Assembly: GCF_026914185.1 (NCBI RefSeq)
Contig: NC_070566.1
Location: 4,526,001 to 4,590,000, forward strand
Length of the DNA stretch: 64,000 nt
Reading direction: 5' to 3'
Source of the DNA: Puccinia triticina
Taxonomy: Eukaryota > Basidiomycota > Pucciniomycetes > Pucciniales > Pucciniaceae
The translations under genes were made by a program, and so were the position numbers. Shown piece after piece: positions 12,107 to 21,681 of the stretch (within the stretch, counting starts at the first letter, position 1; each line of letters opens with the position of its first letter). The notes below the pieces were generated by a model. That model searched no databases, had not been told where the DNA came from, and saw only the letters and a list, made by a program, of their open reading frames with translations.

Positions 12107-12320
12107 CAATTCCCTGTTCCGGTTACGATTCGGTCATTGTACATAGTAGCGTAGTAGTCGCCCCATTTCCAGAAATCTCATCACCGTTGGACAAATATTC
12201 TATTCTTGGTTCCTTTTCTCATAACAAAAACCTCAGAAATCCTTTTCGGCTGCGCCGCCCTCAAGAGATGTCGGCACATTATAGGAACGATGATGCTCAC
12301 TTTAATTCCTCATCGAGACC
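12107..12320. repeat. Second internal duplication, copy 1 (about 215 bp)
   Basis: CAATTCCCTGTTCCGG through CCCCATTTCCAGAAATC to CCTCATCGAGAC is repeated at 12338-12556. The copies are diverged. The downstream copy sits in a plus-strand frame open to 12719; the upstream copy carries stops in the equivalent frame. Confidence 0.55.
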
Positions 12321-12337
12321 TCTGTAACATTCCCTTA

Positions 12338-12556
12338 CAATTCCTTGTTCCGGTCGCAATTTGATTGTTTCTACATTGACGTAGTCCACTCACCCCATTT
12401 CCAGAAATCCGCTATCGTACCGTCTGACATATATTCTACTGTCCGTTCCAGCTACTATAACCATTTAAGGGAAATCTTTGCCACACTCGCCGTCTCTAAT
12501 AGTTGTTTGCATATCATAGAAATGATTGGCGCTCACTTTACTGCCTCATCGAGAAA
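12338..12556. repeat. Second internal duplication, copy 2
   Basis: Diverged partner of 12107-12320, recognisable by CAATTCCTTGTTCCGG, CCCCATTTCCAGAAATC and CTCATCGAGA in the same order. Confidence 0.55.
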
Positions 12557-12885
12557 CTTCAATTCTATATTTGATCTATCCTCTGATGCCAGCGTAATTT
12601 TGACCGGACAAAGTAATACATTCCTCAATCCGGAAATCCACATATTCCATAAACAACCCATTTCTCTTCCCCGGACTTCAAGTTACTTAATGACTCCCAA
12701 AAAAAAAAAATATAAATAGTCCCCGCCTTTGGACCTCGACCCCTATCTCCCTCCATCAACAATCCTGTTTTCAGCTAATCCTATGTACACACCCTGAACT
12801 TACAAGCTCCTCCTCTTCAGACTTCAATCTATTGGACTGTCTTATTCCTCACTATACATCCCACAAACAAACCTGTTTGTCAAGG

Positions 12886-14140
12886 ATGGCTGCTCAAAAA
12901 CGGCTCAGTCACCCTATGCAAACCCGGAGTCCAGTGGATATCTTTGAAATGGTGCGCTCAAGTTTTCTCCTCTCCCTACACTCATACCAAACCATTTCTG
13001 AGCATCAGTTGTTTCCCTTCCCCCCAGCTCGACCAAAAAATTGCCCCTGGCTCGAGCTATGGTCAACTGTTCTATTCTACTTCCATCGCATATACCGATC
13101 CGGATTCGCGAGAAGAAAAAAACCTTTTAGTAAAGTTATGCGGTTATGGGTCCGCCATCTCAGCATTAATCGAAAACCGGGTTTACATAGTATCTGGCAA
13201 GATGATTGCTCCTAACTCCAATACCACTCCCGTATTCCATTTTGACCCTGACCTGATCTTAGACGTTGGTGAATTGGAGACCTGTTCTATTAAATTCTCT
13301 GATAAGTGCTCCGTGGTTGGTTTCGGCATTGTTATTGCCAAACGGGAAGTCTCCAAAGAGGTCGTAAACAGCACCATTAAAAATCTCATCGTGACCTTAC
13401 AACACTCGGATTATGACCCTTTGGTAAGTTCCTACATACATCTCCATAAATTAAGTCGGTCGTGTCCTGATTCTGAGCGCGATTAGACCAAACAACAAAT
13501 ACAGTTCAAGGCTCAATATAAAATCAGCGGTCGCAGAAACTTGGCCAATACATTTGGCCTGTTCCAACTTGGACGCGAAGTGCTTCTCTCCGGAAACATT
13601 TGCGGATATGACGGAGAATCTTACATGTGGATGATCAATGTACGTACCAAATGACCCAACGATCCTTCTCTGATTCCTAACATGTTATCATTCCCGGCGT
13701 AGACCCTGGCTGTCTCCATTGCGTCAGGTAATCAAACAAGTGGATCGATCCAAAGCATGGTGTCCGGTAAGACTCTCCCTGTCCGCCGTCGCCCTGGGTT
13801 GTAAGTCAACACCTCAATTCAATTCAGTGTTGTTCTGTGATTGACATATTGATTTGAGTACAGAATCTCATTAGAAGATCGGGGCAGTTCCAGCTCAAAG
13901 CCAATTCAGATCAACGACGAAACGCCAACAGTCGTCAATAACCTTCCCACCTCTGAGCCAGCCTCCGGCGCCGGGGAAGGTTCTGCTCAGAATTACTACG
14001 ACTCCATCGCCAGTACCGGCTCTAAAAAAAGGACTAGGAAAGACATCCTTGCTGACGCTAAACGTGCCAAAAAGGACCTGTGCGCACCAGCAGATGCAAT
14101 GCCCATGGGTCAGGGAAGTGTCCAAGGGGCAATCCTTTGA
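12886..14140 (+). CDS. Helitron accessory gene D, 329-aa two-domain putative OB-like protein (five exons)
   Basis: Five exons splice in phase: 12886-12951, 13028-13423, 13487-13639, 13703-13800 and 13864-14140, from ATG to TGA with no internal stop. Donors include GTAAGT twice and GTACGT. Domain 1 contains NLLVKLCGYGSAISALIENR, VYIVSGKMIAPNSN and CSVVGFGIVIAKREV. Domain 2 contains QYKISGRRNLANTF, REVLLSGNICGYDGESYMWM and TLAVSIASGN. Both look like five-stranded beta-barrels of the OB type (inference). The C-terminal 90 residues are Ser-rich and end with a basic KKRTRKD...AKRAKK cluster, a likely nuclear localisation signal. It sits 456 bp upstream of RepHel. A role in binding single-stranded DNA during rolling-circle transposition is plausible but unproven. 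This is the best-preserved cargo gene. Confidence 0.7.
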
Positions 14141-14596
14141 AGCCAGTCCGTGTTCATACATAAGTTGCTGCTTAACACAATCAAGCCCCTCTCAATGGTT
14201 CATTTACTGGAATTGGTTCTATGTGAAATTGTACCTCCGCTTGACTCCACCAGTTCCAACACTTTCTCCTTTTTCCATATCCTACACATGTACTTGTAGT
14301 CAACATTTGCTTGACAGGCTCACAATTAAAACTCAATTCTATTAAACTTTGTCAGGCCCTGTAATACATGCTTCCTGAAATGTCAATTATCAGACGCAGG
14401 GTTTGTTAACAGTGTAGCCCCTCTCCGACTAAAATTGTCAAGTGAACCAATCTCGATACTCGTCATACACTCTTCCAGCAGGTTCTTTTGAGCTCTGGTA
14501 CTGCCCTTGAGGATTCTATTTTAAGTTAGACTGGCAGGCTATTTTCCTACGAGCCACCTTTATCAATTGTTTGTTGGCGTAAGTCAGACGACTAAC
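14141..14596. promoter_or_regulatory. Probable RepHel upstream region
   Basis: A 456-bp non-coding interval between the stop of gene D and the ATG of RepHel. It must hold the 3' end of D and the RepHel promoter. I see no clear TATA box or long repeat. Confidence 0.3.
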
Positions 14597-17500
14597 ATGG
14601 CTCCTCCTAAAGGACTCGCCGTTCCTTCCCCGGATTCAAATAACGAAGAATACTTATTGAAACACTTCAAGGACGAGATGCCTAATTACCTAGGACCGTA
14701 TACTGACATCTGTATAAAATGTTCCGCGGTTCACTGGAAATGCGAGAGAACCGGCCCAGGAAAGGATGCGGATCGTGCACCGTTTTCTATGTGTTGTCAA
14801 AAAGGCCAGGTTTCGGTTCTGGTTACTTACAGCGGCGCCAATTATCCCCTCTTCCTGAAGCAGCTACTACAAGGCCAAGACCAGCGTCAGTCCGCGCATA
14901 ACTGTGACTTGTTATTGAAATCTGATACCCGTTCTGCTCATAGGATCGAAAACCTTTCAGCGTCAGATCCGAAATTATAATAACGGACTCGCTTTTGCAT
15001 CTCTCGGAGCTGATGTTGATCACAGTGTCCAGGGACAGCGCGGCGTTTACACGTTCAAAGTGAAAGGAGCGTTATTTCACAATTTACCCGAGGACCACCC
15101 TGGTACTAAAGCAAACGCACAGTACTCTCAAATATACGTCGTGGGCGGAGATGACAAGAAGGAAACTGGCATGCGACAACACAAATGCGGCGCTCAAGTC
15201 GATTTCAAAATCTTAAATCAATTGCAAAAGTTCATCTCCACCAACAATTCCTACGCAAAGTTTTACCAAACTATCTCTCAACAACTAGACCAGAATCCAG
15301 CAGCAACCTTTGTCCTGAGAGCATTAGATCTTCCAGGTCTGAACCGTAACACGTATAACCAACCACGAGTCAATGAAATAGCCTACATCCTGGAATGTTA
15401 CGACGAAGAAAAGATCGGCAAACGCGATGTTGCATTGCGCACCCACGGCGGAGGCGTGCGGTATGTCACCGATTTATTTCCTGGATACTTGGCGCTTCGT
15501 TACCCAATCTTCTTCCCTTTTGGGGAACAGGGTTGGCTTGAGGACTATGCAATCCCCGGAACCTGTTAGTCTTCTACATTTTTATCAGTATTCTGTTCAG
15601 TATTATTTACACTTCTTGTCCCAGTTCGAGAAATAACACAATGTGAATGGTACGCCACTATGTGCTTTGAGAAGGACGGCGAATTCTCCGTCATTCTCCA
15701 TGGCAAGGCTCTGTTTCAAGAAATTATTGTCGATATGTACATATGTGTTGAGCGTTCTCGACTCGACTGGGTGTTCCACCACCAAGGCGATCTGAAAGCA
15801 GCAATGTATTGAGGGGCAGCCAAATCGTTGATGAATGAACAGGACATAGATGGACGTCGTGTTGTTTTGCCATCTACGTTTGCAGGTTCGCCATGAAACA
15901 TGATACAGCTTTACCAAGATTCTATGGCAATTGTCCGCAAATTTGGGTCCCCCTCTTTATTTGTGACCATGACTGCGAATCCGAGATGGAGAGAAATTCA
16001 AGAAGCGCTGAAGCCGGGTCAAGATCCGAGCAATAGGCCCGATTTAGTAACCAGGGTATTCTTCAGCAAGTTTGTATCCTTACTTGAAGACCTCCTCAAG
16101 AAAGATCGTCTAGGTCGGGTCACAGCCAACGTGTTTACTATTGAATTTCAGAAACGCGGCCTACCACATGCTCATATCATGGCCATGATGCGGTCACCAG
16201 ATATTCCTAAGACGCCTGAACAGATAGATTCCCTGGTCACAGCTGAGATCCCCGACCCTGTCAAGGAACCTCGACTGTACGAGATTGTTACACGGAATAT
16301 GCTACATGGCCCCTGTACCAAGAGTTCCAATTGCTGGAAGAATGAGATGTGCAAATATGGATTCCCAAAACCATTCCGTCCCTCGACAGAATTGACCGAT
16401 GACGCATACCCCAATTACAGGAGACGGGACGACGGGCGCCGTGTCAAAAAGAGTGGGACTGAATTTCATAATGGCCATGTCGTCCCGTATAATAAATTCC
16501 TCCTACTCAAGTACGACTGCCATATTAATGTCAAAATCCCGTTCTCAATACGAGCTATGAAGTACCTCTTCAAATATATTTGCAAGGGCGTCGACAGGGC
16601 TTCGATGAAGCTCATGGATGGCGATGAAATTCAAAAATTTATCAATGGCCGGTACGTTGGCCCATGCGAAGGTGTGTTAATTCGGTGTTGATTGGCACCC
16701 CCAACAGTCAGCAGTCACTGACCTCGTTTTGCTTCTTAGCCGCGTATTGCTTATTCCAGTTCCCGATGAACGGCAGATCACCCACATTCCAACGATTAGC
16801 CCTTCACCTTGATAATCAACAGACAATTTATTATATATCTCAAAAAAAAGCAAAACAATCAATTCAGAGCCGAAAGGCTGAGCGCACAACGTTGACTGAG
16901 TTTTACGCCATCTGTAACACAGATGTTCAAGGCCTCGGTGTATATGCTAAGGATTGTCTTTATCAGGATATGCCAAAGTATTTCGTCTGGACTAAGGACA
17001 AGCGATGGAAAGCCAGAGCCTATGCCTCGGACGCGGTCGGACGGATCTATTTTGCGAACGTTTCAGAAGGAGAGCAATACTACTTGAGACTCCTCCTCTT
17101 GAATGTGCGAGGTCCTAAGAGCTCTCAAGATCTCCGAACCGTTGGCGGAGTTTGGCATTTTACATTTCGAGCTGCCGCCGAAGCTCTAGGCCTTCTTGCA
17201 TCGGATGAACACTACGCTACCTGTATCCAAGAGGCATCCTTATGGATGTTGGGCGCAGGTTTGAGGGCCCTTTTCTGCATCATGCTGGTTCATAGTCCTC
17301 CAACCAACCCTCAACGGCTCCTGGACCAGTTCATCAACGTACTAGGCAACGATTCTAAGTACTGGCTACGACTTAGTCCTGGAGGCATCGATCCCACTCC
17401 GGAGAACTGCGACGCCCTAACGAAGTACCACATTGATACACAGCTGAAGAAAAACATGAAGCTGCTTGAGGATGTTGGAATCGTAGGTACTGATTGTACT

Positions 17501-19024
17501 CTATGGCCTCGATTTGCCCAAGTCTTTGCCCCGGAGGAATTCTCAAATTATAATCCTGCTGAAAATTACGAAGAGAAGTACACGAGACTGACCCCTGACC
17601 AACAATACATTGTGGACAATATAATCAAACAAGCAAATAGGAAAGATCCCTGGATGGTGTACATTGATGGGCCTGGGGGAACTGGCAAGACATTTGTTCT
17701 TAATACTCTGATTCACTATTTTAACTGCAGAGGATTCACAATCGCGGCCGTGGCATCTTCTGGAATTGCTTCATTAGTCCTCCAAGATGCAACTACCGCT
17801 CATGCCCGATTCAAAATACCTCTGAAAATCATTTCCACGTCTCTCTGCGTTTGGGAGCCGCAGTCGCGCCTTCGCCAGGAATTGTCCCAACTTGATATCA
17901 TTATTTGGGATGAGATTTCAATGCAAAACCGCCTGTCCGTTGAAGCCATCGATTGAAGTTTTCGAGACCTGAAGAAAAAGGATATTCCCTTCGGTGGAGT
18001 CAGTGTTATCTTTGGAGGGGATTTCCGTCAAACTCTGCCGGTCGTAAAAATGGGGGATATGCTTTCACAGGGCAAGTTGTGCATGTTAAACTCTCCGCTA
18101 TGGAAGAATGTCAAAAAATTCCATCTGAGACGAAACATTCGACTGTTGGGCTTAGACGACCAGCCACCCGCGCGAGGTTCTGTTCAATTCAATAAATGGC
18201 AACTGAATATAGGTGAAGGTACTATCCAGAGGGACTTGGTGGACCGGATCCCTCTGCGCTTTGGCACTCTCTTTAGGAACCACTCTATTCCCGCGTTATT
18301 GTCTGACATTATTAAGTTCATTTATGGGCAGTTGATTGTTCAGGAACAGCCGTTCGCTGAAGATTTTCTCACTGATTACTACAAGAACCGAGCCGTCATT
18401 ACTCCCCTGAATAAATACGTCCAGGCAATCAATAAACAGTGTCTGAAGCTACTCTCTGGCGAACTTTTCATTTCCACCTTGATAGATCAAATGACAGACT
18501 CAACCAAGAAAGCCGTGCCGGAGGAATACTTGAACAAGGTCGAGGTTCCAAACTTTCCTGAACATAAATTAGAATTAAAAGTTGGTCAACCGTTAGTCCT
18601 GCTCCGGAATTTGTGCCTTGGGGACGGGTTGGCAAATGGAACGAAATTGTTACTCCTCAATATTGAACGCACGGTTCTTCGAGTCAAGATCCTTACCGGT
18701 ACCGCCACCGGAAAGATTCAAGCCTTACCCCGAATCAACCTGAAATACAAACCTGACATGGAATTCGGCTGTTCTTTTTCTCGATTTCAATTTCCTGTTG
18801 TTAGCGCATTTGCAATGACAATCAATAAGTGCCAAGGACAGTCCCTCGACCATGTCGGCGTCTTTTTGCCTCGCCCAGTATTTGCCCACGGCCAATTGTA
18901 TGTCGCGCTGTCAAGAGCAACCTCTGTTTCGGGACTGGCCGTGGCGTATGTCCCAGAAGAAGATAGGGAAGTTACTACCAATGTTGTAAATATTGGCCTG
19001 CTTTCTTCTCATTTGCGATCATAA
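14597..19024 (+). pseudogene. Helitron RepHel: HUH/Y2 Rep nuclease plus PIF1-family helicase, three premature TGA
   Basis: Rolling-circle transposase. Exons fit as 14597-14809, 14833-14889, 14961-15564, 15625-16671 and 16740-19024, about 1,401 codons. The N-terminus has CIKCSAVHW and FSMCCQKGQ, the usual Cys cluster. RNYNNGLAFASLGADVD begins the Helitron-like N domain. The Rep core has FQKRGLPHAHIM (HUH at 16167-16175) and YLFKYICKG (tyrosines at 16563 and 16575). The helicase has GPGGTGKT (17669-17692), IIWDEISM, GGDFRQTLPVV, FAMTINKCQGQSL and YVALSRAT. In-frame TGA codons lie at 15810, 15894 and 17954. Each interrupts a conserved string at a place where Arg fits, so CGA to TGA is likely. 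The join at 14810-14832 is unusual (see findings). The coding content is complete but the gene is probably non-functional. Confidence 0.85.
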
Positions 19025-19903
19025 CGGAATAATAATGATGTTGTATATTCTGAACATAAATGTTTTATGCAGTTAACTGCTTCTGTATTTGTTGTATTTG
19101 TCCGGCAGTAGGTGTGTCACATTTCAGCCTCACATGTTCTTGGCAGACCGCAAGCACACAGAGCCCATAGTGTGGTCCTGACTGAGGTGTCGTTGAAACT
19201 TGACGTAAATTAGAATGAGACTATTACAACTTGCATCGTCTCCGTTTCCTACGCACACAGCCTGTGCCCGGCGCCATGGAACATAACAATAACACATGGT
19301 CATGGAACAGACGCTCGGCAAATGCCTGCTCACTGAAGTTCCAGTGATCTAAAGTCGCATCATGTATTGCAGCAATATGTAGGTCCATTTTAGCACGTGA
19401 ACTGTCTCACTGCGAACCGGAATACTATTTGTTCCCCTCAACAATTGTGCGGGACCCACTTCCAATCATTTATCCTCTATTTCCTGATTTATCTAAACGC
19501 AAGAGAGGCACAGCTCCGACACACTGATGAGCTCTTGATCGATCAGAAAAAAAAGGCTTTTGGCTCAGGCTTTCAACCCACAATTACGCATTCAAACACA
19601 GAAAAGTCACTCATAGTCTCATCTCAGATACCTTTAACTGTCCTGATAAAAATGCTTAGGTGGCGAAATGATATTGGGTTTTATTCCGGGTATTGATCAC
19701 CGCAAATAGAAGACAGGTGCAGGCAAATACCTGGCATTCAACATTGATGCTTCCAATACTCCATGGCTGCGGTCTGACGGTCTAAGACCATGAATGTCTC
19801 ATTGTACGAACAAGAAGCGTAGCGGAGGAATAGTCCCGATGGAACCCTTGTAATGGGGCGGAGCAAACAGGGGTGTAACATGGGCAATGGCTCTAATTCA
19901 ACC
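19025..19903. other. Helitron 3' non-coding interval
   Basis: Between the RepHel stop and the end of the convergent minus-strand gene. A minus-strand open stretch at 19738-19953 overlaps the last intron of that gene and may be an alternative terminal exon. Confidence 0.35.
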
Positions 19904-20582
19904 TCAAGTGTTCGTCGGTAAGATCGATTCGCACTGAAACAAACTCGTTTCAATTATCAGAGCCGATTACTAATTGATTCTAGGAATGTCACTGACCAAG
20001 ACAGGTATTACATCAAGGTTTTGCTCGACGTTGATAAATTTCGCTCGGATAAACACCATCGACTCAAACGGAATTGGATTCTTATGAAACTCCAATAAAT
20101 GCTTAGGAATTTTCATAAACAATGTTCCTGCCTGTGAAATGATTTCGTTAGTCGGAACAGATATCTAAGTTTCACACATAGCAATCGGAACCCACATTGG
20201 GTTTATCAACCATCCCGTCAAAAGGGGGGATCGCGCTGCACAGATACCTCATTGTCCCTTGAAGCGTAGGACCAGCGACTGAGTACTCGACGAAATCAGG
20301 TGGCGGGCCGTCAGAGATATGGACCACGTGAGCTAGAATGGTAATCGGTCGACCATCGAACTTCGTAAACAACTCCCCGCTGTAGGAAATCCCCATATTC
20401 CGCTTCGGTTTTACCCCAAGCTCATTCTTGCAGTGAAAAACTATGTCGTATTCTGGAGATTGGTATTCTAGGAATTTTCCTTCAATGTTCCGTCGGGTTT
20501 GTTTCGGAACTGTTAAAATGTATGTTTGGTTCGCAGGATTGTACTGTAAATTTTCCAATTGTTCACAGCCCTGTACGTTCAT
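19904..20582 (-). CDS. Helitron accessory gene E, 189-aa putative OB-like protein, convergent to RepHel
   Basis: Three exons splice in phase on the minus strand: 20582-20178, 20131-19997 and 19933-19904, ATG to TGA, 189 aa. Readable parts are NQTYILTVPKQTRRNIEGKF, SPEYDIVFHCKNELG, GRPITILAHVVHISDG, GTLFMKIPKHLLEFHKNPIP and SMVFIRAKFINVEQNLDVIP. The 'V-I-A-I-V----VIPV' strands resemble those of accessory genes B and D, so I place it tentatively in the same OB-like group. It is uninterrupted and lies on the opposite strand from all other cargo. It falls inside the element because the Helitron 3' terminus is at 21385. Confidence 0.5.
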
Positions 20583-21361
20583 GTCAAGACGCAGCGTATT
20601 GTTCTAACTTTACGACCAAGGCGATTAGGATTGTTCCGGTGTTAGGTCCTAAATAGAGAAACTGGACGCGGCTTGGGACAGGACCTGATAACGTTCTTGC
20701 CCTTAACCGACCGCAGGGGTTCAAGGGGTGTAGCCCGCAATTTCGCGCCGAGTACCGACAATGTGATTGTCAGGTTCCTGGCAAGGGGGAATAAATCTAT
20801 CTGTTCTCGATCTCAATGCTACCTTCGAACATCAGAAATGACGCCGGATCATTCCCCCTGTTCAGATGTGAAAGCATATCATTTCCATTAAGAAGTTGCA
20901 TCACGCCAACTTAACAAGTCCGTTCTCTTCCCATAGCTTAGCTGTTGCCATGGGCTATTTACTATTCTCCCTATGGGACGCAACGCATCCTTCAGGGTAA
21001 ACTTACGGGTCTATTCAACTTGGAGCATATTCTACCGTCGGAGCCGCTAATCCATGTTGTTATTGGTTTAATAAGCCACTTACGTATTAGTGCATCAGCA
21101 GCGGGATATTACTAACAAAGTGTGACAGGAGCCCGGGATCATACAAAAAGATCATGTTGGACGTTGAATCTTGGAAGCAGAATTCCAATAAATAATTAGG
21201 ATAATTACAAGACCGGAAGCCAAACGCTATCAAACGGTGTTGTGTCAAATCCTCCGCTGTTTTGTTCAGTGTGGTTGCCAATCATCAAAGTTCTACAGAA
21301 TCATTTGATCTGGACTCTTGGTCTATTCCTGTTTCGCCCCTTCTTATCTAACCGTTGTTCT

Positions 21362-21385
21362 GCGGCGCAGCCGCGATTTCCCTAG
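21362..21385 (+). other. Helitron 3' terminus: hairpin plus CTAG
   Basis: GCGGC (21362-21366), loop GCA, GCCGC (21370-21374), seven spacer bases, then CTAG (21382-21385) followed by T. This is the textbook Helitron 3' end and closes the large element. Confidence 0.85.
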
Positions 21386-21681
21386 TTTCTGTAAGCCAAT
21401 CTCTTGGTGTGACTGTTTCAAATAAGTCATTCTGTTGATGGTCCTGGTTATCTAAGCTCACTAAAGCCGGTAACTCATGGAACTTTGGTTCAAGGGTTTC
21501 CCCTCATCAAAACCAGAAATACCATGAGTTTTAACTCAGTAGGGCTGGTGCAAATCCCGCTAACCAGTACCCTAAGCCCTCATTGTTTTTGACACTCCCC
21601 TGTAGCTTTAAAGTGCCTAGGTGGGGGAGCGTGGGGGAAAACCATTGGTGAAAATAGAGGTCCTATTTATATTATTTTCTA
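21386..21681. other. Spacer between Helitron and satellite
   Basis: Contains GGTGGGGGAGCG at about 21620. The complementary-looking GTGCTCCCCCAGG occurs beyond the satellite at about 28597. The two may be remnants of one element surrounding the array, but the match is short. Confidence 0.3.

Larger units (their letters stand above)
7430..21385 (+). mobile_element. Autonomous-type Helitron, about 14 kb, decayed RepHel plus accessory genes
   Basis: The element contains a RepHel gene (HUH plus two-tyrosine nuclease joined to a PIF1-family helicase). Its 3' end is canonical: a GCGGC/GCCGC hairpin at 21362-21374, then CTAG at 21382-21385 followed by T. The 5' end (expected A^TC) could not be fixed; 7430 is only where the pyrimidine-rich plus-strand composition starts. 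Cargo inside: four small genes on the plus strand upstream of RepHel, one on the minus strand downstream, and two internal duplications. Helitrons move by rolling circle without target duplication, which agrees with the lack of any visible here. RepHel carries three premature TGA codons, so this copy is probably not autonomous now. Confidence 0.8.

Noticed and set aside
12345..12719. 124-codon plus-strand frame in the Helitron
   Set aside because: It overlaps an internal duplication whose other copy is full of stops, and its Lys-rich end is a poly-A run; no motif.
14341..14345. Possible poly-A signal near ATTAAA after gene D
   Set aside because: Fungal polyadenylation signals are too loose for a single hexamer to be meaningful.
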